From: Aquimarina sediminis
GTDB taxonomy: Bacteria > Bacteroidota > Bacteroidia > Flavobacteriales > Flavobacteriaceae
DNA: 64,000 nucleotides
NCBI RefSeq assembly: GCF_002895435.1
Contig: NZ_POYJ01000001.1
Coordinates: 930,001 to 994,000 of the forward strand
Direction: 5' to 3'
Below the pieces are notes generated by a model. The model was given only the letters and a program-made list of their open reading frames with translations, did no database searches and had not been told where the DNA came from. Numbering within the stretch: the stretch's first letter is position 1; the number at the start of each line of letters is the position of its first letter. The position numbers were made by a program, and so were the translations under genes. Shown one piece after another: positions 32,914 through 41,354 of this stretch.

Positions 32914-33414
32914 ATGAAAAGACTACTCTTTCTTCTTTTGTTTTCATTTTCGGGTATTATTTGTGCCCAAGATATGGATAACAACAAACTACAAGAACTT
33001 ATTAAGAAAAATGCGGATACTTTGAATGGATCTTTAGGCAATTGGAAATTTATATATAAAAAAATCCCAATGCTTTGTGTTACTGATCAGACTAACAACA
33101 GGATGAGAATTATCTCGCCAATTACATCATCTAATTCTCTCGACAAAGATTTGCTACTAGATACAATGACTGCAAATTTTCATTCGGCACTTGATGTAAA
33201 ATATGCTATTTCTAATGAGATTCTCTGGTCTGTTTATATTCATCCTTTAAAAGAGCTTAGCACAGAGCAGGTAGAAAGTGCAATATCACAAGTGTATTAT
33301 GCAGCAATAACTTTTGGAACTACATTTTCTAGTACAAAATTTTTATTTGGCGGAAATAATATTGAAACAAAGACCAAAGACAAAATAAAGAACGATAAAA
33401 TTCAAAGGTTTTAA
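32914..33414 (+). CDS. Secreted hypothetical protein
   Basis: 166 residues with a signal peptide ending near FSGIICAQ. The mature part has KFIYKKIPMLCVTDQTNNRMRI and LLLDTMTANFHSALDVKYAIS, with ILWSVYIHPLKELS following. No family is recognised. Its last codons overlap by 4 bp the end of the convergent acyltransferase gene. Confidence 0.72.
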   Translation: MKRLLFLLLFSFSGIICAQDMDNNKLQELIKKNADTLNGSLGNWKFIYKKIPMLCVTDQTNNRMRIISPITSSNSLDKDLLLDTMTANFHSALDVKYAISNEILWSVYIHPLKELSTEQVESAISQVYYAAITFGTTFSSTKFLFGGNNIETKTKDKIKNDKIQRF

Positions 33415-33965
33415 TTCCCATCAAAACTATATTCAGGAACCTTACCTATAACTCCTTTAAAGAAGCTGTACATATACTCTAAATCTTTTTCAATATTATC
33501 TGTTGGATAAAACGGTTTGGATATTACGTTTTGTTTTTTTCCAAAATCAAAAGTTACCATGATGATTGGTACTTTTGCAGTTTTGGCAATATGATAAAAT
33601 CCGGTTTTCCATTCTTTCACCTTCTTTCTGGTTCCTTCTGGAGCCAAAGCCAGTCTCAATTCATCTCTTTTTTGAAAAAGTTCTGCAATGGCTTCGACTT
33701 TATTCTGACCTGGTGTTCTATCAAGGGATATCCCTCCTACTTTTTTAAGGTACCAGCCCAATGGCCATTTAAAGAGCTCCTTCTTTCCTAAGAAACTAAT
33801 TTTCAAATTTACCAGTTTACGAATTAGCAGACCAATATAGAAATCATGCCAGCTAGTATGAGGTACAACAACAACGACGCATTTTTTTACCGTTTCGGCA
33901 CTAAAGTCACCAACAATCTTCCATCCCAGAATTTTGTGATATATAAAGGACGAAAAATATTTCAT
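33411..33965 (-). CDS. PlsC-type lysophospholipid acyltransferase
   Basis: 184 residues. The acyltransferase motif I is HTSWHD (H-x4-D), motif II is GISLDRTPG, and motif III is LALAPEGTRKK; motif IV (VPIIMVTFDF) follows. The protein is shorter than E. coli PlsC (245) and has one hydrophobic N-terminal stretch, as in many Bacteroidota members. It would acylate lysophosphatidic acid or a similar acceptor at the inner membrane. It starts 22 bp after the KdsB-KdnB fusion gene, so they may be co-transcribed. Confidence 0.85.
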   Translation of the reverse strand: MKYFSSFIYHKILGWKIVGDFSAETVKKCVVVVVPHTSWHDFYIGLLIRKLVNLKISFLGKKELFKWPLGWYLKKVGGISLDRTPGQNKVEAIAELFQKRDELRLALAPEGTRKKVKEWKTGFYHIAKTAKVPIIMVTFDFGKKQNVISKPFYPTDNIEKDLEYMYSFFKGVIGKVPEYSFDGN

Positions 33966-33987
33966 ATATACTTAAATCGAAAAATGC

Positions 33988-35871
33988 TTATAAAGAACGA
34001 TAAATTTCTTTCAATTTATCTGCATTTATTTTTGACTTCCAATCGCTTCCTAATGCATTTTCCCAAAGTGGTTCTAAACTTAATGCTACCTGAGTCATTA
34101 CATTCAATTGATCTTCGGTTACATTAGCACAAACTCCTTTAGGCAAATTAATATTATGAAACTCTTTCATTTGTTTAAAAACAGCTACTCCTTCTGGATA
34201 ATACTCTCCAAGTTTATCAAATACGATGCAGTTCCCTATTCCATGTTTGGTACCTAACACATATGCTAAGCCATAACTCATTGCGTGAGCAACACCAACC
34301 TGAGAATATGCGATACTCATCCCACCATGCCAAGAAGCCATCATTAATTTTGCATCTGCTTCTTCTTTGCTTAAAGAAGTTTCTAGGAAAATTTCTTTAC
34401 AAAGATCGAGTGCTTTTTCTCCATAACTCTGGCTAAATGCATTTAAATAGGTACCATCCAAAGACTCAATACAATGAATATAGCAGTCCATTCCTGTATA
34501 AAACCATTGGTCTTTAGGAACATCCTTTATCAATTCTGGATCCAAGATTACCTGATCAAACGGAGTATAATCAGAATTGATACCTAATTTACGTTCGGGT
34601 CCGGTAAGAACGGTGGTACGAGATACTTCTGCACCAGTTCCAGAAATTGTTGGAACCCCAACATGATATACCGCTTTATTTTTAACCAAATCCCATCCTT
34701 GATAGTCTGCCGCACTACCAGGGTTTGTCAGCATAATTGCAACAGCCTTAGACAGGTCTAGAATAGAGCCTCCTCCGATTCCAATAATTCCACTTGGGAT
34801 ATATTGATAATCGTCTTTAATTTTAGAAACTATTGCATCTACCTGCGATGTTTTAGGCTCTTCTGCTGTAGATACATAAATTATTTCATCTGTATAAGAC
34901 AACGGTATTCTATCCTCTATAAACGAGGTGTTACTTTCGAACACACTATCTATCAGATAAATAAATGGAGCAACGCTATTTCGCTCAGATGAAATAATAG
35001 AACTCATCTGATTAAAGGCGCCTTTCCCAAATACTACCTTAGGCACCATAGGAAAGTTTTTGTGCTTAGAAGTAGGTACTACTACTTCGGGTGTAGTAAT
35101 TATAGATTTTGGATTCAATAGATCTTTTTTATTTATTAAACTCTTTGCTCTTTCTAAATCTTCCGGGGTATCAATCTCTACGCCTTCATGATGCGTTTCG
35201 ACCATCTTAATATTTTTGCCATATTCAAGATATCGAATACATTCAATTTTTTCTGACGCTTCTAAAGAGCGCATAGATAAACGATAAAAATCTAAAATGG
35301 CTTGTTTTCTAAATGCATAAACTCCTTTATGCTTATAATATATATGGTTTATTTCTTTATCTCTAGGATATGGGATGGGTGCTCTCGAAAAATACAATGC
35401 ATAGTCATTTTCATCCACGATAACCTTTACACTATTAGGATTCATGATATCATTCCAATCATCCATAGGTGTCATCAAACTAGCCAAATCTATACGGTCT
35501 GAGTCATCCTGATAAAATACATCTAATACTTTTTCTAAGCTCTCACGATCTGTAAAAGGCTCATCTCCCTGAACATTTACAACAATGTCCACATCCATAT
35601 TTTCAACAGCTTCTGCAATTCTATCACTACCACAAGTATGTTCCTTCTTACTCATTATAGCAATACCTCCATGAGAAGTGATTTCATCAAATATTATATC
35701 ACTATCCGTAACTACGTATACTGCATCAAAAAGTTTCGAATTGAGGGTTGCTTCATATGTTCTTCTAATGACGCTTTTCCCTCCAAGATCCTGCATTAGC
35801 TTACCAGGAAATCGCGTGGCAGCATATCTCGCAGGAATCATTGCGATAGTTTTTAGAGTATTTTTGTTCAA
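33988..35871 (-). CDS. Fusion of CMP-Kdo synthetase (KdsB) and KdnB-like iron alcohol dehydrogenase
   Basis: 627 residues. Residues 1-250 are Kds[33 protein letters not shown] and the C-terminal [19 protein letters not shown] short linker leads to an iron-containing alcohol dehydrogenase (about 270-627): [16 protein letters not shown] for [19 protein letters not shown], and metal ligands within [31 protein letters not shown]. In Shewanella KdnB oxidises Kdo at C8 before amination by KdnA to give 8-amino-Kdo, which KdsB activates with CTP. The fusion joins the first and last of these steps. No kdnA aminotransferase gene is in the window. Confidence 0.85.
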   Translation of the reverse strand: MNKNTLKTIAMIPARYAATRFPGKLMQDLGGKSVIRRTYEATLNSKLFDAVYVVTDSDIIFDEITSHGGIAIMSKKEHTCGSDRIAEAVENMDVDIVVNVQGDEPFTDRESLEKVLDVFYQDDSDRIDLASLMTPMDDWNDIMNPNSVKVIVDENDYALYFSRAPIPYPRDKEINHIYYKHKGVYAFRKQAILDFYRLSMRSLEASEKIECIRYLEYGKNIKMVETHHEGVEIDTPEDLERAKSLINKKDLLNPKSIITTPEVVVPTSKHKNFPMVPKVVFGKGAFNQMSSIISSERNSVAPFIYLIDSVFESNTSFIEDRIPLSYTDEIIYVSTAEEPKTSQVDAIVSKIKDDYQYIPSGIIGIGGGSILDLSKAVAIMLTNPGSAADYQGWDLVKNKAVYHVGVPTISGTGAEVSRTTVLTGPERKLGINSDYTPFDQVILDPELIKDVPKDQWFYTGMDCYIHCIESLDGTYLNAFSQSYGEKALDLCKEIFLETSLSKEEADAKLMMASWHGGMSIAYSQVGVAHAMSYGLAYVLGTKHGIGNCIVFDKLGEYYPEGVAVFKQMKEFHNINLPKGVCANVTEDQLNVMTQVALSLEPLWENALGSDWKSKINADKLKEIYRSL

Positions 35872-35999
35872 AATCTGTTGCTTTTCTAGAATTGCAAAAA
35901 TAACTTTTTTAAATTAATTCTCCTGCTTAAGAATGTATTTAGTTAAATACTATTTCTAAAAAGCACCTTAAATCCAAGATTATAAACAAGTTAAGAATG

Positions 36000-37427
36000 T
36001 TAATTTTCAACAAAAAAATCGTCTTTAAACCCTATAAGATATAGTTTTTTCTTAGCTCTGGTAACTGCTGTATACAACCACCGTAAATAATCTCTGGTTA
36101 TCCCATCGGCAAGATAAGGCTGTTCTATAAACACATTATCCCATTGTCCTCCCTGAGACTTGTGACAGGTAATAGCATAAGAGAATTTAACTTGTAAGCT
36201 ATTAAAAAACTTATTATTCTTTACTCCCATAAACTTTTTGTACTTCGATTTTTCATCTTCAAAATCCTTCAAAACTTCCTGATAGAGTCTATTTGATTCT
36301 TCATATGATAAAGATGGAGTTTCTGAGGTTAAAGTATCGAGCAATAAAACAGTTTCAAAAGGTTTTTGATCAGGATAATCAACCATGTTTACATTGACAA
36401 TAGCAAATTTGAATCCATACAATTCTTTAATAGAAAAAATCTCCAAAACTTTGATTATATCACCATTAGCTATAAAACCTGCTTCGCTTTTATTATCTAA
36501 CCAAAAATAGTTATTCTTAACGACCATTAAATAATCTCCGGCAGACAATTCGTCTTCCTGAAAAAGTATTCTTGAGCGAATTTGTTGATTATAAATATTC
36601 GCTCTTTTATTAGATCGTAATATAATTACAGATTCTTCATGTCCAGAATTAGCATATGCATCGTTGAGTGCATCCATAATTTCATGACCATCAAAAAAGC
36701 GAATAATATCTGTATAACCTAATGTTTGAAATTGAAAAGACTCATAAAATCCATCGTTAAGAATTTCCCTCAAAGATGTCGCATTCATAAGAATTCCACT
36801 GTTTTCTGCCTGTCTTACTACTTCATCCAGTTCGATTTGAGTAACTTCTTTATTAAAACCCATTTCGAGATTATTGGGATCTAATGCCGGGCTCACTTCT
36901 AATTTAACAGGAGGTAATTGGGCTGTATCGCCTATAAACAATATTTTACAATTATACCCAGAATATACATACATCATTAGATCGTCTAGCAATGACCCAT
37001 TTTCAAACAACTTGCTATCACTAGGGGTATCAGGAATCATTGAGGCTTCATCTACTATAAATACAGTATTGCGACTTTTATTTTGTTTTAATTGAAAAGC
37101 CAATCCACCGCTCTTATTTTTTTTGGGGTAGTAAATATTTCTATGTATAGTCTGAGCATGTTTTCCTGAGAAATTACTAATTACTTTTGCTGCTCTACCC
37201 GTTGGAGCCAAAAGAACTGCATTTAACTTGGCTTTCCATAAATTCTTGACCAAAATTCCAATTAATGTTGTTTTTCCGGTTCCCGCATACCCTTTAAGTA
37301 AAAAAAGGGAATCTTTTGATCCTGATAACACAAAATGAGACAACTTTTGTAGTACAATATCTTGTTTTATGGTGGGTTCAAAAGGGAAATCTTCTTTTAA
37401 TAATTCGTAAAATTCTTTTTCCCTCAT
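36000..37427 (-). CDS. RecD-like ATP-dependent DNA helicase
   Basis: 475 residues, superfamily 1B. Walker A is GYAGTGKTTLI near residue 46, motif Ia LLAPTGRAAKVI, Walker B FIVDEASM, motif III LFIGDTAQLPPV, and the C-terminal motif SYAITCHKSQGGQWDNVFIE followed by YTAVTRAKKKLYLIG. This is the short RecD-like/UvrD_C-type helicase of Bacteroidota, without RecB or RecC. A role in DNA repair or replication is inferred from the family. It is divergent from the gene at 37564. Confidence 0.9.
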   Translation of the reverse strand: MREKEFYELLKEDFPFEPTIKQDIVLQKLSHFVLSGSKDSLFLLKGYAGTGKTTLIGILVKNLWKAKLNAVLLAPTGRAAKVISNFSGKHAQTIHRNIYYPKKNKSGGLAFQLKQNKSRNTVFIVDEASMIPDTPSDSKLFENGSLLDDLMMYVYSGYNCKILFIGDTAQLPPVKLEVSPALDPNNLEMGFNKEVTQIELDEVVRQAENSGILMNATSLREILNDGFYESFQFQTLGYTDIIRFFDGHEIMDALNDAYANSGHEESVIILRSNKRANIYNQQIRSRILFQEDELSAGDYLMVVKNNYFWLDNKSEAGFIANGDIIKVLEIFSIKELYGFKFAIVNVNMVDYPDQKPFETVLLLDTLTSETPSLSYEESNRLYQEVLKDFEDEKSKYKKFMGVKNNKFFNSLQVKFSYAITCHKSQGGQWDNVFIEQPYLADGITRDYLRWLYTAVTRAKKKLYLIGFKDDFFVEN

Positions 37428-37522
37428 TAAAAAAACTTATCTATATAGTTCATATCTCTATTAATAAATCAAAGATAAGAAGGATTTTTTGGCAATAAAC
37501 TTTTACGATTAAAAAAAAATTG

Positions 37523-37530
37523 TAGATTTG
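37523..37530 (+). promoter_or_regulatory. Possible -7 promoter element (TAGATTTG)
   Basis: Matches TAnnTTTG and lies 33 bp before the ATG at 37564. No TTG at the -33 spacing was found. Confidence 0.4.
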
Positions 37531-37563
37531 CGTATACACTAATGTTTAAAGCTAAATCATAAA

Positions 37564-38208
37564 ATGAAAATTGTTGTTCAATTAGTTCTTTGGGTAGTTA
37601 TAGGATTTCTAGGGTACATGGTATTCAATTCTGTAAATGGTCCTGTAAAGTTCAATAAAGTAAAGAAAGCAAGATATGCCAAAGCTGTTGATAATTTAAG
37701 AGATATCCGTACAGCTCAATTAGCGTATCGATCAGTTACTGGTAAATTTGAAAAGGATCCGGTAAAATTAATTGCTTTTATCGATACTGCTAAGTTTACG
37801 CTAACCCAGAGAAGAGATTCGAGTTTTACTAGATTTAATAAGATACTTAAAATCGACGAGCCAAGAGATACTGTTGTTATAGATACACTAGGTTTTGCTT
37901 CTGTAAAAGATTCTCTGTTTAAAACAGGAAGTCATAAAAATATGATGAAAGTACCTATTGAAGGTGTTGATTCTAATTTTGAATTAGATGCTGGCTACAT
38001 TAATAAAAATGATCTTAGAATAGCTGTTTTTGAAGCTAAAGTTTCTAAAGACGTATTATTACATGATCAAGACAAAGATCTTTTGTATCAAGAAAAAGAA
38101 GTACAATCAGTTGATGGAGTTAATGGTCCATTTTTATCTGTAGGATCAATGACCGAGGTAATGACATCTGGAAACTGGCCAAGAACTTATGGTGCAAACG
38201 ACCAATAA
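37564..38208 (+). CDS. Conserved flavobacterial membrane-anchored protein
   Basis: 214 residues. One N-terminal transmembrane helix (about 3-22) is followed by a soluble part starting KKARYAKAVDNLRDIRTAQLAYRSVTGKFEKD, which resembles the pilin-like helix and first strands of type II/IV pseudopilins without a prepilin peptidase motif. The rest has two similar segments around DTVVIDTLGFASVKDSLF. Function unknown. It overlaps by 20 bp the DUF3822 gene, so the two are coupled, and rsmD follows. Confidence 0.75.
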   Translation: MKIVVQLVLWVVIGFLGYMVFNSVNGPVKFNKVKKARYAKAVDNLRDIRTAQLAYRSVTGKFEKDPVKLIAFIDTAKFTLTQRRDSSFTRFNKILKIDEPRDTVVIDTLGFASVKDSLFKTGSHKNMMKVPIEGVDSNFELDAGYINKNDLRIAVFEAKVSKDVLLHDQDKDLLYQEKEVQSVDGVNGPFLSVGSMTEVMTSGNWPRTYGANDQ

Positions 38209-39016
38209 TAGTATTGACAATACATCAAAAAAATTGTCCATTCAGGTAAGCCTGAATGGACTTTCTTTTTGTGCTTCAAATTCTAATGATCAACAAATTA
38301 CATCAATTGAGCACGAAAATTTTGGAATACAATTAACCCCGAAACAAGTTCTTGATAAAATCAAGTATAATTTTGATCATAATTATAACCTAAAAGGAAC
38401 TTATGATATCATTGAAGTAATTTACCACAATGATCTATACACTGTTGTCCCCAAATCCTTGTTTAATAAAGAGTTAATAAAAGACTACTTAAAATTCAAT
38501 ACAAAAGTTCTTCAAAACGACTTTATTACCTATGATGAATTGGATCAACATGATATCATAACGGTATATATACCATATACGAATATCAATAATTTCTTTT
38601 TTGATACTTTTGGTTCATTTACCTACAAACATTCTAGTTCTATCTTGATAGACACACTTCTGAGGCAAGAAAAAAACAGCGATTCTGCTATGGTTTTTGC
38701 TAATATGAATAAGACTTCGTTTGATCTGGTTATAATCAATAAAGGCAATCTGATACTTAGCAATACTTTTCAATACCACACAAAGGAAGATTTTTTGTAC
38801 TATCTAATGTACACCACTGAACAACTAAAATTTAATCCTGAAGAGTTTAAATTAGTCTTCTTAGGGGATATCAACATTGGTAGTGATCTTTTTGACATTG
38901 CACATACTTACATTCGAAATGTAAGTTTTGGAAATCATACCAAAGAACCAAGTATATCCCCAGAAGTGTCCCCTTTTGAGCCTCATCAACATTTTATATT
39001 ACTAAGCCATTTCTAA
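38189..39016 (+). CDS. DUF3822-family protein
   Basis: 275 residues. Segments matching the family are KLSIQVSLNGLSFCASNS at the N terminus, YDIIEVIYHNDLYTVVPKSLF in the middle, and TEQLKFNPEEFKLVFLGDI towards the end. The fold is probably actin-like/ASKHA as in PilM-type proteins, but the activity is unknown. Located between a pseudopilin-like gene, with which it overlaps, and rsmD (4 bp downstream), an order common in Flavobacteriaceae. Confidence 0.82.
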   Translation: MVQTTNNSIDNTSKKLSIQVSLNGLSFCASNSNDQQITSIEHENFGIQLTPKQVLDKIKYNFDHNYNLKGTYDIIEVIYHNDLYTVVPKSLFNKELIKDYLKFNTKVLQNDFITYDELDQHDIITVYIPYTNINNFFFDTFGSFTYKHSSSILIDTLLRQEKNSDSAMVFANMNKTSFDLVIINKGNLILSNTFQYHTKEDFLYYLMYTTEQLKFNPEEFKLVFLGDINIGSDLFDIAHTYIRNVSFGNHTKEPSISPEVSPFEPHQHFILLSHF

Positions 39017-39020
39017 TCAT

Positions 39021-39557
39021 ATGCGTATCATCTCAGGAAAGTTTAAAGGAAAAAGACTGACAGCACCAAAAAAATTGCCCGTTCGCCCGACCACAGATAT
39101 GGCAAAAGAAGGTCTATTCAATATATTAAGGAATCAATACAATTTCTCTCAGCTATCTGTTCTCGACCTTTTTGCAGGAACAGGTAACATTTCTTATGAA
39201 TTTATTTCTAGAGGAGTAAAAAAAATAACTGCTGTAGATTCTCATTATGCGTGTGTCGGATATATTAAAGGCACAGCAAAAGAACTCGATTCGACAATTG
39301 AAACAATTAAAAGTGATGTATATAGCTATCTCGAAAAAGTAAAACATAAAGCAGATATAATTTTTGCTGATCCTCCTTACGATTTTACAAGTGAGCAGTT
39401 TCACAAAATTGCTTCATTAGTCTTCGAGAATGAGTTACTAAACAAAGAAGGTGTGTTGATTATAGAGCATTCTAAACATACCTCTTTAGAGGAATCCAAG
39501 TATTTTAGCCATTCAAGAAAATATGGAGGATCTGTTTTTAGTTTTTTCGAAAACTAA
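39021..39557 (+). CDS. rsmD: 16S rRNA (guanine966-N2)-methyltransferase RsmD
   Basis: 178 residues. It starts RIISGKFKGKRLTAPKKLPVRPTTD as the family does. The AdoMet site is VLDLFAGTGNISYEFISRG, and the catalytic motif IV is ADPPYDF (DPPY), which acts on the exocyclic amine of G966 in 16S rRNA. Length is normal. It is the third gene of the plus-strand unit beginning at 37564. Confidence 0.93.
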   Translation: MRIISGKFKGKRLTAPKKLPVRPTTDMAKEGLFNILRNQYNFSQLSVLDLFAGTGNISYEFISRGVKKITAVDSHYACVGYIKGTAKELDSTIETIKSDVYSYLEKVKHKADIIFADPPYDFTSEQFHKIASLVFENELLNKEGVLIIEHSKHTSLEESKYFSHSRKYGGSVFSFFEN

Positions 39558-39750
39558 AAACAGGTAATCTTACCATACTATAATCCTTAACTAGTATAGC
39601 CATATCAAAAACCAAATGTACAGACATCCTTTTTCATAAAACACTTGCTCAAATAAAGATACTTCCTCTTCTTCTATTAAGAAGTACTACAATACAATTA
39701 CGCATTAAAAACGGTGCAATAGTATTTCAGAGAGATCTACTCATGTAAAA

Positions 39751-40203
39751 CTATGAAGTCATTACCGATGTTCTAATCGAAAACTCGTCAATACTTGTTA
39801 AGTTGCTTAATGAACTAATCTGACAAGAGGCATTGCTAATTATTTCTTCATAAAAAGCCAAAACATGAACATTAAATCCTGGCGTATCCTCTGCTGTAAT
39901 TTTAAATATATCCATTTGATAAATAAAATTATTCAAAATATGATGACTAGAAGAAAGCATAGCCTTATATATATTAAGCTTAGCATTTTCAACTTGCACC
40001 TTTTTACTATGTCTTCTAGTATCTATAAAAAGGAAAATAAAAAATATGATAAGAGGAATTATGATTTCATCAAATTCAAATTTCTCCAAACTTTCTAAAA
40101 AAGTAACAAATTTTTCAAATAATTCAAGTTCTAAAGTAACAGATGTTATGAATATAAAGATAGATAACGCCAATCCTATAAAGGTTAGTTTGTACTTATT
40201 CAT
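39751..40203 (-). CDS. Small membrane protein of unknown function
   Basis: 150 residues. Two transmembrane helices at about 5-25 and 46-60 are followed by a basic RRHSK and a soluble helical part (MLSSSHHILNNFIYQMDIFKI) that resembles the truncated phosphoacceptor helix of histidine kinases (HHILNNF). No ATPase domain follows. The neighbouring gaps (39558-39750 and 40204-40406) hold nothing recognisable. Confidence 0.55.
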   Translation of the reverse strand: MNKYKLTFIGLALSIFIFITSVTLELELFEKFVTFLESLEKFEFDEIIIPLIIFFIFLFIDTRRHSKKVQVENAKLNIYKAMLSSSHHILNNFIYQMDIFKITAEDTPGFNVHVLAFYEEIISNASCQISSLSNLTSIDEFSIRTSVMTS

Positions 40204-40406
40204 TAGTATTTGATAAAGGTTAGGGGTATAAAGTTTACATTGTATTTAAAGTATATCCTTTTGCAGAAAAATATATCGCTCTATAAATACAATGTTAATT
40301 ATCAGAAATAAATGTACACAAAAAAACTATAATTTACAAGTAGAATACAATCACTTCTTTAAAATTATACTTATTCCCCTATCAAAAAACCGTAACAACT
40401 AGCCTA

Positions 40407-41309
40407 CTATGGTACCGATTTACCCATCGAAGCTTCCCAAATCATAAACCATTCTTCATCGGTAATTCGGATTTTTAAAGCATCTACAGCAGATTGTATA
40501 CGGCTAATTTTGGTAGAACCTATTACTGGTATTATTCCTGAGGGATGCTTAATAAGCCAAGATATTAAAATTTTGTCTAGCGTTGTATTATACTTTCTAG
40601 CCAATTGATTCGCGACTTCATTAATTCGGACTACTCTATCCCCAGGAGTACTTGCAAAAAAGCTACCTTTAGCAAGTGTAGAATATGCCATAGGTCTAAT
40701 ATTTTTAGTAATACATTGATCCAAAGTTCCATCAAGAAAAGGGTTCAGATGCAAGGGAGAAATTTCTATTTGATTTGTTGTCAAAGGCACAAAGGTATTT
40801 AACATTTCGAATTGAGTTCTGGTAAAATTAGAAACGCCAAAATACAAAACCTTACCTTTGCTTTTGAGTTTAGTAAAAGCTTCTGCAATTTCATTCGGGT
40901 TCATTAACGGACTAGGTCTATGAATCAATAGAAGATCCAGATAGTCTGTTTGCAATTTTTTTAAAGATTCCTCCACTGATTTAACAATATAACCTTTACT
41001 AGTATCATAAGAAGTAATATTGTTATCAGGGCGATTAGGAGTTACTAATTTAATTCCGCACTTACTAATAAGTTGTATTTTCTCTCGTAGCGCATGATTG
41101 CCTTTTATCGCCTTACCAAATAACTTTTCTGTAGTATAATGACCATAAATATCTGCATGATCAAAAGTAGTCACCCCAATATCAAGGCAATTATCGATTA
41201 ATTCTTTAGCCTCATTTACAGTTAGGTTAACACCCCACTCACCCCAATTCATACAGCCAGCTACTATTCGTGAAAAAGTAGACCCTTTACTTGAGACTTG
41301 AACATTCAT
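40407..41309 (-). CDS. Aldo/keto reductase
   Basis: 300 residues. The catalytic tetrad can be placed: Asp and Tyr in TFDHADIYGHYTTEKLFG, Lys in LISKCGIKL, His in LLLIHRPSPL. The NADPH-binding end is GIIPVIGSTKISRIQSAVDAL. The sequence is closest in style to the YdhF group of oxidoreductases. Substrate unknown. It stands between unrelated genes; the 45-bp gap to the GH3 gene upstream leaves joint transcription possible. Confidence 0.88.
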   Translation of the reverse strand: MNVQVSSKGSTFSRIVAGCMNWGEWGVNLTVNEAKELIDNCLDIGVTTFDHADIYGHYTTEKLFGKAIKGNHALREKIQLISKCGIKLVTPNRPDNNITSYDTSKGYIVKSVEESLKKLQTDYLDLLLIHRPSPLMNPNEIAEAFTKLKSKGKVLYFGVSNFTRTQFEMLNTFVPLTTNQIEISPLHLNPFLDGTLDQCITKNIRPMAYSTLAKGSFFASTPGDRVVRINEVANQLARKYNTTLDKILISWLIKHPSGIIPVIGSTKISRIQSAVDALKIRITDEEWFMIWEASMGKSVP

Positions 41310-41354
41310 ATCAATTAAGTATTAAAAAATGATTATCAATTGGGTATCAAAAAA

